DNA of 64,000 nucleotides, taken from the NCBI RefSeq assembly GCF_017311575.1, contig NZ_JAFFQY010000063.1:151894-215893 (forward strand), read 5' to 3'. The position numbers and the translations under genes were made by a program. Source of the DNA: Roseococcus thiosulfatophilus (GTDB lineage Bacteria; Pseudomonadota; Alphaproteobacteria; Acetobacterales; Acetobacteraceae). Below the pieces are notes generated by a model, which worked only from the letters and a program-made list of their open reading frames with translations, was not told the DNA's origin and ran no database searches. This document shows positions 28,147 to 37,246 of the stretch, in pieces (position 1 is the first letter of the stretch; every line of letters starts with the position of its first letter).

Positions 28147-29502
28147 ATGGCTTCGGCCACCGATCAGCTTGCCTCCAGCCTCAACTTCGGTGTGCTGGCC
28201 AAGGCGACGGAACTCAAGAAACGCATCTGGTTCACGCTGGGCGCGCTGATCGTCTACCGAATCGGCACCTATGTGCCGGTGCCGGGTGTGGACGCGGCCG
28301 TCATGGGCGAGATGCTGCGCCAGCATGGCGGTGGCATCCTGGGCATGTTCGACATGTTCTCGGGCGGTGCGCTGGGGCGCATGACCGTGTTCGCCCTGAA
28401 CATCATGCCCTATATTTCCGCCTCGATCATCGTGCAGCTGATGACGGCGGCCATTCCTTCCTGGGAGCAGCTCAAGAAGGAAGGCGAGGCGGGGCGAAAG
28501 AAGCTCAACCAGTACACGCGCTACCTGACGCTTTTCATCGCCATCATCCAGGCCTACGGGATCTCGGTGGGGCTGGAGGCCATGCGGGGCGCATCCGGCC
28601 CGGCGGTGGCCGATCCCGGGATGTTCTTCCGCATCTCCTGCGTCATCACCCTCACGGGCGGGACCATGTTCCTGATGTGGCTGGGTGAGCAGATCACGGC
28701 CCGGGGCGTGGGCAATGGCATCAGCCTCATCATCTTCGCCGGTATCGTGGCCAACCTCCCCTCGGCGTTGATCTCCACGCTGGAACTGGGGCGGACGGGT
28801 GCACTCTCCACCTTCTTCATCATCTTCTTCCTGCTGGCGGCGCTCGCGGTCATCTTCGGCGTGGTCTATGTGGAGCGCGCCCAGCGGCGCATCCCGGTGC
28901 AGTATCCGAAGCGCCAGGTGGGCAACCGCATGTTCGGTGGCGAGGCGACCCACTTGCCCCTGAAGCTGAACACCGCGGGCGTCATCCCGCCCATCTTCGC
29001 CTCTTCGCTGCTGCTGCTGCCCGCCACCGTGGCCGGCTTCAGCGCCGAGCCCGGGGCCGAGGGCTGGCTGAACTGGATCACGAACCTGCTGGCCCATGGG
29101 CAGCCCATGTATATGGGCCTCTACATGGCGCTGATCGTGTTCTTTGCCTTCTTCTATACCGCGGTGGTGTTCAACCCGACCGAGACGGCCGACAACCTGA
29201 AAAAATATGGTGGCTTCGTGCCCGGTATCCGGCCAGGCCAGCACACGGCCGACTATCTGGATCGCACGCTGACGCGGTTGACGGTGGTGGGCGCCATCTA
29301 CCTGGTCATTGTCTGCCTGATCCCCGAGATACTGATCTCAAATTATGGCGTGCCTTTCTACTTTGGTGGCACCTCGCTGCTCATCATCGTGACGGTGACG
29401 ATGGACACGGTCGCGCAGGTTCAATCTCATCTCTTCGCCCATCAATATGAGGGCCTGATCAAGAAGGCCCGGCTGGGCGGACGCGGCCCGAGGCCGCGGT
29501 GA
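28147..29502 (+). CDS. secY: Preprotein translocase subunit SecY
   Basis: The pore subunit of SecYEG, about 451 residues with ten transmembrane helices. Recognisable parts: [12 protein letters not shown] in the first periplasmic region, the plug-containing [47 protein letters not shown], and cytoplasmic loops with [20 protein letters not shown] [16 protein letters not shown] and [18 protein letters not shown]. Two starts are possible, ATG at 28138 or 28147; the second has the G-rich ribosome-binding sequence at a better distance. Confidence 0.96.
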   Translation: MASATDQLASSLNFGVLAKATELKKRIWFTLGALIVYRIGTYVPVPGVDAAVMGEMLRQHGGGILGMFDMFSGGALGRMTVFALNIMPYISASIIVQLMTAAIPSWEQLKKEGEAGRKKLNQYTRYLTLFIAIIQAYGISVGLEAMRGASGPAVADPGMFFRISCVITLTGGTMFLMWLGEQITARGVGNGISLIIFAGIVANLPSALISTLELGRTGALSTFFIIFFLLAALAVIFGVVYVERAQRRIPVQYPKRQVGNRMFGGEATHLPLKLNTAGVIPPIFASSLLLLPATVAGFSAEPGAEGWLNWITNLLAHGQPMYMGLYMALIVFFAFFYTAVVFNPTETADNLKKYGGFVPGIRPGQHTADYLDRTLTRLTVVGAIYLVIVCLIPEILISNYGVPFYFGGTSLLIIVTVTMDTVAQVQSHLFAHQYEGLIKKARLGGRGPRPR

Positions 29503-29512
29503 GGAGGACGTG

Positions 29513-30166
29513 ATGAACCTGATTCTCCTGGGCCCCCCTGGGGCCGGCAAGGGCACCCAGGCCAAGCGGCTGGAGGAACGCTTCGGCGTCGTCCAGATCT
29601 CGACGGGTGACATGCTGCGTGCCGAGGTGAAGGCGGGCTCCGAGATCGGCCGCCAGGCCAAGGAGATCATGGAGCGCGGCGAACTGGTGCCCGACAAGCT
29701 CATCACGGCCATGATCGTGGCCCGGGTGCAGCGTCCGGACGCCCAGAAGGGGTTCATCCTGGACGGCTTCCCGCGCACCGTGCCCCAGGCCGGTGCGCTG
29801 GACGAGGTGCTGCGGGAGAATGGCCTGACGCTCGACCATGTGATCGAGCTGCGGGTGGATGACGCTGCGCTTGTCGAGCGCATCTCCGGTCGGTTCACCT
29901 GTGCCTCCTGCGGCGAAGGCTACCACGACAGCTTCAAGCAGCCGAAGGTGGCCGGCGTCTGCGACGTCTGTGGCGGTACGGAATTCACGCGCCGCGCGGA
30001 CGACCGCGCGGAGACGGTGGGCGCCAGGCTCGCCGCCTATCACAAGCAAACCGCCCCGCTGCTGCCCTACTACGCGGCGCAGGGCAAGCTGAGCAGCGTG
30101 GACGGCATGGCCGAGATGGCCGATGTGACGGCGGCGCTGTCGAAGATTCTCGCCCCGGGCGCTTGA
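29513..30166 (+). CDS. adk: Adenylate kinase
   Basis: A 217-residue enzyme converting ATP and AMP to two ADP. The P-loop is GPPGAGKGT (residues 7-15), the AMP-binding region has [10 protein letters not shown] and DGFPRT, and the lid contains two Cys pairs, CASC and CDVC, the tetra-Cys arrangement of zinc-binding adenylate kinases. GAGGAGG precedes the start. The ATG at 29513 is preferred over the adjacent GTG. It lies in the usual place between secY and rpsM. Confidence 0.97.
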   Translation: MNLILLGPPGAGKGTQAKRLEERFGVVQISTGDMLRAEVKAGSEIGRQAKEIMERGELVPDKLITAMIVARVQRPDAQKGFILDGFPRTVPQAGALDEVLRENGLTLDHVIELRVDDAALVERISGRFTCASCGEGYHDSFKQPKVAGVCDVCGGTEFTRRADDRAETVGARLAAYHKQTAPLLPYYAAQGKLSSVDGMAEMADVTAALSKILAPGA

Positions 30167-30340
30167 CGGCGCACAGGGCTCGCTCTATTGCCTCCGCTCT
30201 TGCGGGCGGGGCGTGTCGTGTTCGGCAGCCTTCGGCCGCGCTCGGCATTTGTGGACGAAGGAATTGCTCTCCCTTGGGTCATCTCCCACGGGGCGGGCGC
30301 ATCAAGGGACGGTCCCCGACGGGGCTGCAGGAGCTGCAAC
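30167..30340 (+). promoter_or_regulatory. Leader of the alpha operon (rpsM-rpsK-rpoA)
   Basis: A 174-base noncoding gap. It contains GC-rich inverted segments and ends with AGGAG (30329-30333) seven bases before the rpsM GTG start. infA and rpmJ, often found here in other bacteria, are absent. In E. coli S4 controls this leader through a pseudoknot; rpsD is not in this cluster and I could not identify such a fold by eye. Confidence 0.35.
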
Positions 30341-30718
30341 GTGGCGCGCATCGCTGGCGTGAACATTCCCCCGAACAAGCGCGTGGTGATCTCGCTGCGC
30401 TACATTTATGGCATCGGCCCGCAGAACGCGAAGCAGATCTGCGCGACCGTCGGCATTCCGGATGAGCGCCGCGTGAACCAGCTCACCGATGACGAGATCA
30501 TGAAGCTGCGCGAGGTGATCGACCGCGACTTCCGCGTGGAGGGTGACCTCCGCCGCGAGAACGCCATGAACATCAAGCGCCTCATGGACATGGCCTGCTA
30601 TCGCGGCCTGCGGCACCGCCGTGGCCTGCCGGTGCGCGGCCAGCGCACGCACACCAATGCCCGCACCCGCAAGGGCAAGGCCGTGCCCGTGGCCGGCAAG
30701 AAGAAGGTGACCAAGTAA
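30341..30718 (+). CDS. rpsM: 30S ribosomal protein S13
   Basis: A 125-residue head protein bridging to the 50S subunit and contacting P-site tRNA. The GTG start gives [28 protein letters not shown]-like [16 protein letters not shown] and the C-terminal [25 protein letters not shown] are intact. The Shine-Dalgarno AGGAG is at 7-base spacing. The longer upstream frame has no S13 similarity. Confidence 0.96.
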   Translation: MARIAGVNIPPNKRVVISLRYIYGIGPQNAKQICATVGIPDERRVNQLTDDEIMKLREVIDRDFRVEGDLRRENAMNIKRLMDMACYRGLRHRRGLPVRGQRTHTNARTRKGKAVPVAGKKKVTK

Positions 30719-30719
30719 G

Positions 30720-31112
30720 ATGGCTCGTCAGCCCAGCTCGCGCCCCCGCAAGAAGGAGCGCAAGAACATCAGCTCCGGCGTGGCGCATGTGCTTGCCACC
30801 TTCAACAACACCATCGTGACCATCACGGACGCGCAGGGCAACGCCATCGCGTGGTCCTCCTCCGGGTCCAAGGGCTTCAAGGGCAGCCGCAAGAGCACGC
30901 CCTACGCCGCCCAGATGGCCGCCGAGGATGCCGGCATGAAGGCGCGCGAGCACGGCATGGAGACCGTCGAGGTCGAGGTGTCGGGCCCTGGCTCGGGCCG
31001 CGAGTCGGCGCTGCGCGCCCTGCAATCCGTGGGCTTCCACGTCACCGCCATCCGCGACGTGACGCCCATCCCGCACAATGGCTGCCGCCCGCGCAAGCGT
31101 CGGCGGGTCTGA
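30720..31112 (+). CDS. rpsK: 30S ribosomal protein S11
   Basis: A 130-residue platform protein next to the E site. It contains [38 protein letters not shown] and the C-terminal [18 protein letters not shown]. It starts one base after the rpsM stop. An isoaspartate site known in E. coli S11 lies in the NG-type C-terminal segment. Confidence 0.98.
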   Translation: MARQPSSRPRKKERKNISSGVAHVLATFNNTIVTITDAQGNAIAWSSSGSKGFKGSRKSTPYAAQMAAEDAGMKAREHGMETVEVEVSGPGSGRESALRALQSVGFHVTAIRDVTPIPHNGCRPRKRRRV

Positions 31113-31131
31113 CGCCAAGGAGCCTGCCCCT

Positions 31132-32148
31132 TTGCTCGAACGCAACTGGCAATCGCTGATCAAGCCGGAAAAGCTCCTCGTCGAGTCCGGCTCTGCCGAT
31201 CTCCGCCAGGCCACCCTGGTGGCGGAGCCGCTGGAGCGCGGCTTCGGCATGACGCTCGGCAACGCGCTGCGCCGCGTGCTGCTGTCCTCGCTGCAGGGGG
31301 CGGCCGTCACGGGCGTGAAGATCGACGGTGTGCTGCATGAATTCAGCAGCCTCACCGGCGCGCGCGAGGATGTGACGGACATCATCCTCAATCTCAAGCA
31401 GCTCGCCATCCGCTACCAGGGCGAGGGCACCAGGCGCCTGATGCTCACGGCGACGGGTCCTGGCGAGGTCACTGCGGGCCAGATCCAGACGACGGGTGAC
31501 ATCGAGATCGCGAACCCGGAACTGGTCATCTGCACGCTGGACGATGGCGCCAAGCTCTCCATGGAGCTGATGGTCGGCACCGGCCGCGGCTATGTCCCCG
31601 CCGCCATGAACCGCGCCGAGGATGCGCCCATCGGGATGATCCCGGTGGATGCCATCTACTCGCCGGTCCGCAAGGTGTCCTACCGGGTGGAGCCCACCCG
31701 CGTGGGCCAGGTGACCGACTATGACCGCCTGGTGATCTCGGTGGAGACGAATGGCACGCTGGTGCCCGAGGATGCGGTGGCCCTCGCCGCCCGCATCCTG
31801 CAGGACCAGCTGGCCCTCTTCGTCACCTTCGAGGAGCCCCGCGAGAAGGCGCGCGAGGAGGTGCATGACGACCTGCCCTTCAACCGCAACCTGCTCCGCA
31901 AGGTGGATGAGCTGGAACTGTCGGTCCGCAGCGCGAACTGCCTGAAGAACGACAACATCGTCTACATCGGTGATCTCGTTCAGAAGACCGAGCAGGAAAT
32001 GCTCCGCACGCCGAACTTCGGCCGCAAGTCGCTGAACGAAATCAAGGAAGTGCTGGCCTCGATGGGCCTCGCGCTCGGCATGCCCATCACCGGCTGGCCG
32101 CCCGAGAACGTCGAGGATCTGGCGAAGAAGGTCGAAGAGCCGTTCTGA
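31132..32148 (+). CDS. rpoA: DNA-directed RNA polymerase subunit alpha
   Basis: A 338-residue subunit that nucleates polymerase assembly and contacts UP elements and activators. The N-terminal domain has [23 protein letters not shown]; the C-terminal domain has [22 protein letters not shown] and [13 protein letters not shown]. The start is a TTG at 31132 with AAGGAG nine bases upstream; the upstream frame overlaps rpsK. Use of a weak start codon for this subunit may help limit its amount relative to the ribosomal proteins. Confidence 0.96.
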   Translation: MLERNWQSLIKPEKLLVESGSADLRQATLVAEPLERGFGMTLGNALRRVLLSSLQGAAVTGVKIDGVLHEFSSLTGAREDVTDIILNLKQLAIRYQGEGTRRLMLTATGPGEVTAGQIQTTGDIEIANPELVICTLDDGAKLSMELMVGTGRGYVPAAMNRAEDAPIGMIPVDAIYSPVRKVSYRVEPTRVGQVTDYDRLVISVETNGTLVPEDAVALAARILQDQLALFVTFEEPREKAREEVHDDLPFNRNLLRKVDELELSVRSANCLKNDNIVYIGDLVQKTEQEMLRTPNFGRKSLNEIKEVLASMGLALGMPITGWPPENVEDLAKKVEEPF

Positions 32149-32163
32149 TTGCCTTAGACGCCG

Positions 32164-32180
32164 GCGCGCGCTTCGCGCGC
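32164..32180 (+). promoter_or_regulatory. Hairpin between rpoA and rplQ
   Basis: GCGCGCG-CTT-CGCGCGC, seven perfect base pairs, no U-run. It starts the 184-base rpoA-rplQ gap, longer than usual for this pair; the rest of the gap shows no gene and no clear promoter. Confidence 0.35.
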
Positions 32181-32332
32181 TGGGCTTCCGCCGCGCCACC
32201 GGTGCGTGGGCGGGGAGGGCAGTTGGGCGGCGCCGGCCACCCTGTAGCCGGATAGTCAATAAGTGGTGGCCCGGCTGGGCCGCTGGTGTGATACGAACTG
32301 TTCGCCCCGATGGGCGCTGATGGAGTGGTGTG

Positions 32333-32755
32333 ATGCGTCACGGTATGGCCAATCGGAAGCTGGGCGTCACCTCGACGCACCGCGCCGCCATGTTCCGCAA
32401 CATGGCGACGAGCCTGATCAAGCACGAGCAGATCAAGACCACGCTGCCCAAGGCGAAGGAGCTGCGCCCCTACGTGGAGCGCATCATCACGCTGGGCAAG
32501 CGCGGCGACCTGCACGCCCGCCGCCAGGCCTATGCGGTGATCATGGATGAGAAGGTGGTGGACAAGCTCTTCACTACCATCGCGGAGCGTTACAAGGCGC
32601 GCCAGGGTGGCTACACCCGCGTGCTGAAGGCCGGCTTCCGCTATGGTGACGCCGCCCCCATGGCCGTGATCGAGCTGGTGGATCGCGACCCCGCCGCCAA
32701 GGGCCAGGACAGCGGCCCCGTGGCCGAGAAGGAAGAGGCGCAGGAGGCGGCGTAA
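32333..32755 (+). CDS. rplQ: 50S ribosomal protein L17
   Basis: A 140-residue protein at the tunnel exit. It begins [20 protein letters not shown], with [26 protein letters not shown] and [28 protein letters not shown] Glu/Ala/Lys-rich C-terminal tail follows. GGAG lies seven bases before the ATG. It is the last gene of the ribosomal cluster and is followed by a strong terminator. Confidence 0.98.
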   Translation: MRHGMANRKLGVTSTHRAAMFRNMATSLIKHEQIKTTLPKAKELRPYVERIITLGKRGDLHARRQAYAVIMDEKVVDKLFTTIAERYKARQGGYTRVLKAGFRYGDAAPMAVIELVDRDPAAKGQDSGPVAEKEEAQEAA

Positions 32756-32783
32756 AGCCACTCCCGCAGCCTGGAACGAAAGG

Positions 32784-32809
32784 GGCGAGGGGTCATCCCT
32801 CGCCTTTTT
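32784..32809 (+). terminator. Intrinsic terminator after rplQ
   Basis: GGCGAGGG-GTCAT-CCCTCGCC followed by TTTTT: eight perfect base pairs, five-base loop, five U. This is the clearest rho-independent terminator in the window and closes the ribosomal super-cluster. Confidence 0.92.
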
Positions 32810-32824
32810 CATGTGCCCCGCCTG

Positions 32825-34018
32825 ATGACCTCCTCTCCCTCCGTCGCCGTGGTGGGCGCCGGCCCCGCGGGCCTCGCGGCCGCGGAGGTGCTGGCGCAGG
32901 GCGGCGCGCGTGTCACCGTCCATGACGCCATGGCCCGGCCGGGGCGCAAATTCCTGCTGGCCGGCCGGGGCGGGCTGAACCTGACCCACAGCGAGCCGCT
33001 GGACCGCTTCCTCGCTCGCTACCCGGCACCGATGCGGCCCTTCATCGAAGCCTTCCCTCCCCAGGCGCTCATTGCTTGGTGCGAGGCGCTGGGCCAGCCC
33101 GTCTTCACCGGCAGTTCCGGCCGCGTCTTCCCGGTGGCGATGAAGGCCTCGCCGCTGCTGCGGGCTTGGCTGCGGCGGCTGGAGGCGCTGGGCGTCACCT
33201 TCCGCGCCGGCTGGCGCTGGCAGGGTTTCGGCCCGGGCCGCACACTGCGCTTCGACCAGGGCGGGGTCACGCCCGATGCCGCCATCCTGGCATGTGGCGG
33301 CGCCTCCTGGCCGCAACTCGGCAGCGACGGCGCCTGGGCCCAGGCTTTCCCCGAAGAGGCCGTCGCGCCGCTGGAGCCCGCCAACATGGGCTTCCATGTC
33401 GGCTGGTCCGTCCCCTTCGCCACGCGCTTCGCCGGCGCGCCGCTGAAGCGCGTGGTGCTGCGGCTCGGCGATCAATCCTGGCGCGGCGAGGCCATGATCT
33501 CCGCGCGCGGCATCGAGGGCGGGATCATCTACGCCGCGGCGGCCGCCCTGCGCGGGGCGGTGCCCGTCACCGTCATGCTCGACCTCCGGCCTGACCTTGA
33601 CCTCGCCGCGCTGCGCGCCCGGCTGGGCGGCGGCGCGCAATCCCTGGCCAACCGGCTACGCCGCGCGGGGCTCGCTCCCGTCGCCGCCGGGCTGGTGCAG
33701 GAGGCGTTGCGCGCCGGCGCCCCGCGCGAGGACGTCGCGGGCCTGTTGAAGGCGCTGCCCGTCAGGTTGGAGGCGCCCATGGGCCTGGCCCGCGCGATCT
33801 CGACGGCGGGCGGGCTGCGCTGGGAGCAGCTTGACCCGCGTCTCATGCTGCGCGACCGCCCCGGCATCTTCTGCGCCGGCGAAATGCTGGATTGGGAGGC
33901 GCCCACCGGCGGCTACCTGCTGCAAGGCTGCTTCGCCACCGGCCAGGCGGCGGGGCAGGGGGCGCTGGACTGGCTCAGATCGCCTTCGGCGGCACCAGCG
34001 ACATCAGCCGGTTCCTGA
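32825..34018 (+). CDS. NAD(P)/FAD-dependent oxidoreductase (HI0933/BaiN-like flavoprotein)
   Basis: A 397-residue flavoprotein. The N-terminal FAD-binding Rossmann motif is VAVVGAGPAGLAAAEVL (residues 7-23), followed by the family hallmark GRKFLLAGRGGLNLTHSE (near 42-59); a second nucleotide segment is AILACGGASWPQLGSDG; the C-terminal CAGEMLDWEAPTGGYLLQGCFATG closes the FAD site. The reaction of this family is largely uncharacterised. The ATG at 32825 is only 16 bases after the rplQ terminator and has no ribosome-binding site; a GTG at 32813 is the alternative. Its 3' end overlaps the convergent SDR gene by 44 bases. Confidence 0.85.
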   Translation: MTSSPSVAVVGAGPAGLAAAEVLAQGGARVTVHDAMARPGRKFLLAGRGGLNLTHSEPLDRFLARYPAPMRPFIEAFPPQALIAWCEALGQPVFTGSSGRVFPVAMKASPLLRAWLRRLEALGVTFRAGWRWQGFGPGRTLRFDQGGVTPDAAILACGGASWPQLGSDGAWAQAFPEEAVAPLEPANMGFHVGWSVPFATRFAGAPLKRVVLRLGDQSWRGEAMISARGIEGGIIYAAAAALRGAVPVTVMLDLRPDLDLAALRARLGGGAQSLANRLRRAGLAPVAAGLVQEALRAGAPREDVAGLLKALPVRLEAPMGLARAISTAGGLRWEQLDPRLMLRDRPGIFCAGEMLDWEAPTGGYLLQGCFATGQAAGQGALDWLRSPSAAPATSAGS

Positions 34019-34745
34019 GCCCCGGCGGCAAGGCGCCCACGATCCGCGAGATGAGATACAGGCGGCGCGGATAGACGATTCGCAGCTTCCCCCGCTCAAT
34101 CCCCTTCAGCGTGCGGGCGGCCGCCTGCTCGGCCGTCATGAGCCAGGGCATGGGAAAGGCGTTGCGCTCGGTCATCGCGGTGCGGACGAAGCCCGGGCAG
34201 ACCGCGTGCAGCCGGATGCCCCGCGCGCGCTCGGTGGCGTCGCGCGCCTCGGTCCAGCGCTGCACCGTGGCCTTGCTGGCGCTGTAGGCGGGCGCCGAGG
34301 GGCCAGCCACGAAGGCGGCCAGCGAGGCCACCACCGCCACATGGCCGCGCCAGCCATCCGCGCCGGGCGCCTGCTCCGCCATCACCTGCAGGGCGGGCAG
34401 GGTGGTGTTCATGGCCCCCAGGATATTCGTCTCGAAGATGTCGCGCGCGGCGGTCGCGGCCTCGGTCGCGTGACCCGTGCCGGCGCTGACGCCCGCATTG
34501 GCGATGACGAGGTCAAGCCGCCCCGCCCCCAGGATCCAGTCGTCCATGGCCGCGCCGTCGCGCACATCCACGCAGCGCGTATGGACCTCGGCGCCCAGGG
34601 CGCGGCAGGATTCCGCCACGGCCTCCAGCACGTCGGCGCGGCGGGCGCCCAGGTGCAGCGTGGCACCCGGCCGCGAGACGGCGCGCGCCAGCGCCGCCCC
34701 CAGCCCGGAGGAAGCACCGGTGATCAGCACATGGTCGAAGGGCAT
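33975..34745 (-). CDS. SDR-family NAD(P)-dependent oxidoreductase
   Basis: A 256-residue classical short-chain dehydrogenase. TGASSGLGAALA binds the cofactor (residues 9-20), NAGVS lies near 85, and the catalytic Ser and Tyr/Lys are in VVASLAAF and YSASK. A basic, hydrophobic C-terminal segment (YPRRLYLISRIVGALPP) suggests membrane association. The start ATG is preceded by GGGAG at good distance. Substrate unknown. It is divergent from yicC (39 bases between starts) and convergent with the flavoprotein. Confidence 0.88.
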   Translation of the reverse strand: MPFDHVLITGASSGLGAALARAVSRPGATLHLGARRADVLEAVAESCRALGAEVHTRCVDVRDGAAMDDWILGAGRLDLVIANAGVSAGTGHATEAATAARDIFETNILGAMNTTLPALQVMAEQAPGADGWRGHVAVVASLAAFVAGPSAPAYSASKATVQRWTEARDATERARGIRLHAVCPGFVRTAMTERNAFPMPWLMTAEQAAARTLKGIERGKLRIVYPRRLYLISRIVGALPPGLRNRLMSLVPPKAI

Positions 34746-34784
34746 CGCTGGACTCCCGGGGCGCGGCGCGGGACAAGCCGCGAC

Positions 34785-35684
34785 ATGACAACATCCCTGC
34801 AAAGCATGACGGGCTTCGCGCGGGAAGCCGGAACCCTGCCGGACGGCGCCGCCTATGCCTGGGAGCTGAAAAGCGTGAATGGGCGCGGCCTCGACCTGCG
34901 GCTGCGCCTGCCGAATGGCCTGGATGCGCTGGAGCCCGCCTTGCGCGAGGCGGCGGCGCGGCGGTTGAAGCGGGGCAACGTGCAGGTGGGGCTGTCGCTG
35001 CGCGCCGAGCTGCGCCCCGCCCTCGCGCCCGACCCCGTGGCGCTCGACCAGGCGGTGCGGCTGGCACAGGAACTGGCCCAGCGCCTGGGCGCGCCGCCCC
35101 CGCGCGCCGAGGCGCTGCTCGCCCTGCCGGGCGTCATGCGCACCGAGACCGCCGAACCCGACGAGGCCGCGGAATCCAGCCGTCGGGCGGCCCTGCTCGT
35201 GGGGTTCGAGCGGGCGCTGGATGGCCTCGTCGCCGCGCGCGGCGCGGAGGGCGCGCGGCTCGCCGCCATCCTCGCCGCGCTGCTGGACGAGATCGAGGCC
35301 CTCTGCGCCGCCGCAGCCGCCGAAGCCGCGACCCAGCCCGCCCAGCAGCGCGACCGCTGGCTGGAAAGCCTCGCCGCCCTGCTCGACGACAAGGCCCGCG
35401 CCCGCATTCCGGAGGAGCGGCTGGCGCAGGAAGTCGCGCTGCTCGCCACGAAATCCGATGTGCGGGAAGAACTGGATCGCCTGGCCGCCCATATCGCCGC
35501 CGCCCGCGCCCTGGTGGCGGCGGGCGAGGGGGCGGGCCGCAAGCTGGATTTCCTCGTGCAGGAGTTCGTGCGCGAGGCCAACACCCTGTGCAGCAAATCG
35601 GCCAGTGTCGCGTTGACGCGCACGGGTCTTGACCTCAAGGCGGCCATCGAGCGGCTGCGGGAGCAGGCGGCGAATGTCGAGTGA
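34785..35684 (+). CDS. YicC/YloC family endoribonuclease
   Basis: A 299-residue protein of the YicC family, whose members act as endoribonucleases. The N-terminal LQSMTGFAREAG and SVNGRGLDLRLRLP, and the C-terminal EELDRLAAHI...GRKLDFLVQEFVREANTLCSKS, are the two conserved domains. The ATG at 34785 places the family N-terminus correctly; the frame further upstream lies antisense to the SDR. gmk starts inside its last codons, a pairing seen in many proteobacteria. Confidence 0.93.
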   Translation: MTTSLQSMTGFAREAGTLPDGAAYAWELKSVNGRGLDLRLRLPNGLDALEPALREAAARRLKRGNVQVGLSLRAELRPALAPDPVALDQAVRLAQELAQRLGAPPPRAEALLALPGVMRTETAEPDEAAESSRRAALLVGFERALDGLVAARGAEGARLAAILAALLDEIEALCAAAAAEAATQPAQQRDRWLESLAALLDDKARARIPEERLAQEVALLATKSDVREELDRLAAHIAAARALVAAGEGAGRKLDFLVQEFVREANTLCSKSASVALTRTGLDLKAAIERLREQAANVE

Positions 35685-36315
35685 AGCCCCCAAACCCAGC
35701 CGGCGCGGCGTTTGCCTCGTGCTGGCGGCCGCCCCCGGCGCGGGTAAGACCAGCGTCTCCCGCGCCCTGCTGGCGACCGAACCGGAGCTGGAACTCTCCA
35801 TCAGCGCCACCACCCGCGCCCCCCGTCCCGGCGAGCAGGAGGGGGTCCACTACTTCTTCCGCAGTCCCGAGCAATTCGACGCCATGGCCGAAGCCGGCGA
35901 GCTGCTGGAACATGCCCGCTTCCTGGGCCGCGCCTATGGCACGCCGCGCGCGCCGGTCGAGGCGGCGCTGGCGGCGGGGCGTGATGTGCTGTTCGACATC
36001 GAGTGGCAGGGCCACCGCCAGCTCCGTGCGAAGCTGCCGCAGGATGTGGTGGGGGTCTTCCTGCTCCCGCCCTCGCTGGCCGAGCTGGAACGGCGCCTGA
36101 ACGCCCGCGCCCAGGACACGCCGGAGGAGATCGCCCGCCGCATGGAGGCCGCGCGGCATGAGATGGCGCACTGGCACGAATTCGACCACATCCTGGTCAA
36201 TGAGGATTTCGACCGCACGGTGAGTGACGTGCGCGCCATCCTGCACGCCGCCCGCACCGAGCGCGCGCGGCTGCCGGGGATGGTCGCCTTCATGGAGACC
36301 CTGCTCGGTGCATGA
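35674..36315 (+). CDS. gmk: Guanylate kinase
   Basis: A 213-residue enzyme phosphorylating GMP to GDP. The P-loop is AAAPGAGKTS (about residues 18-27), followed by the GMP-binding ISATTRAPRPGEQEGVHYFF, the lid ARFLGRAYGTPRAPVEAAL and DIEWQGHRQL. The ATG lies 11 bases inside the end of yicC. The downstream permease start overlaps its stop codon. Confidence 0.95.
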   Translation: MSSEAPKPSRRGVCLVLAAAPGAGKTSVSRALLATEPELELSISATTRAPRPGEQEGVHYFFRSPEQFDAMAEAGELLEHARFLGRAYGTPRAPVEAALAAGRDVLFDIEWQGHRQLRAKLPQDVVGVFLLPPSLAELERRLNARAQDTPEEIARRMEAARHEMAHWHEFDHILVNEDFDRTVSDVRAILHAARTERARLPGMVAFMETLLGA

Positions 36316-37243
36316 GGCGGCCCTGGTGGTGCTGGAGGTGGTGGCGCCCATCTTCTCCATCATCCTGATGGGCTACCTGGCCGCCCGCCGCCGCTGGATC
36401 AATGAGGCGGGCTTTGCCGGCATGAATGCCTTCGCCTTCAGCCTGGCCGCGCCCGCGCTCCTCTTCGCCGCCGGCACGGCGGGGCACCAGGGGGGTGGCT
36501 TGGCCGCGCTGGCCTTCTTCCTGGGCTGCGGCGTGCTCTATGCCGCCACCCTCTGGGGTGCGCGGCGCGCGGGAATCCCCCTCGCCGCCGCGGGGACGCT
36601 GGGGTTGAACGTCACCTTCGGCAACACGGTGATGATGGGCATCCCGCTGGTGGCCGCGGCCTTCGGCCAGGCGGGTCTGTCGGTTCTCCTGACCATCCTG
36701 GCGCTGCACGCCATGCTGCTGCTCGGGACGGCGACAGTGGTGGCGGAAATCGCGCAGAACAGCGGCGCGCGGCCGCTCGCCCTCCTGCGGAACACGCTTA
36801 TGGGGGTGGCGCGCAACCCGGTGGTGATGGCGGTGCTGCTGGCTTTGCTCTGGAGCAGCCTGGGCTTGCCCGTGCCGGCGGCGGCGCGCACCACGCTCGA
36901 GATGCTGGGGGCTGCGACCTCGCCACTCGCGCTGTTCTGCCTGGGCGCGAGCCTGACGGGCTTCGCCGCCGCGGGGCTCTGGGCGCAGACGGGGGCCATG
37001 GTGGTGCTGAAGCTGGCCGCCCTGCCGCTGCTGGTCTGGGGTTTTTGCCGCCTGCTGGGGGTGAGCGGGTTCGAAACCTCGGTCGCCGTGGTCACCGCCG
37101 CCCTGCCCACCGGCGCCAACGCCTTCCTGATGGCCCGGCGCTACGCCTCAGGCGCGGATGGCTCGGGGGCGGCGGTGCTGATCTCGACGGTGCTGTCGGT
37201 GGTCACGCTGTCGGCGCTGTTGACCTTGTTCCGGGCGGGGTAG
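36308..37243 (+). CDS. AEC-family (auxin efflux carrier-like) permease
   Basis: An inner-membrane protein of about 311 residues with ten hydrophobic segments. The N-terminus VVAPIFSIILMGYLAARRRWI, the central GNTVMMGIPLVAAAFGQAG and the C-terminal TALPTGANAFLMARRY-like AALPTGANAFLMARRYASG are AEC-family landmarks. Known relatives carry malate, malonate or other small acids; the substrate is unknown here. The GTG start overlaps the end of gmk by eight bases, giving full-length family size. Its stop is three bases from the convergent ppx stop. Confidence 0.88.
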   Translation: MHEAALVVLEVVAPIFSIILMGYLAARRRWINEAGFAGMNAFAFSLAAPALLFAAGTAGHQGGGLAALAFFLGCGVLYAATLWGARRAGIPLAAAGTLGLNVTFGNTVMMGIPLVAAAFGQAGLSVLLTILALHAMLLLGTATVVAEIAQNSGARPLALLRNTLMGVARNPVVMAVLLALLWSSLGLPVPAAARTTLEMLGAATSPLALFCLGASLTGFAAAGLWAQTGAMVVLKLAALPLLVWGFCRLLGVSGFETSVAVVTAALPTGANAFLMARRYASGADGSGAAVLISTVLSVVTLSALLTLFRAG

Positions 37244-37246
37244 GCG

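Noticed and set aside
32149..32332. A possible small gene in the rpoA-rplQ gap
   Set aside because: No open frame with a ribosome-binding site and protein-like composition was found; only a GC hairpin stands out.
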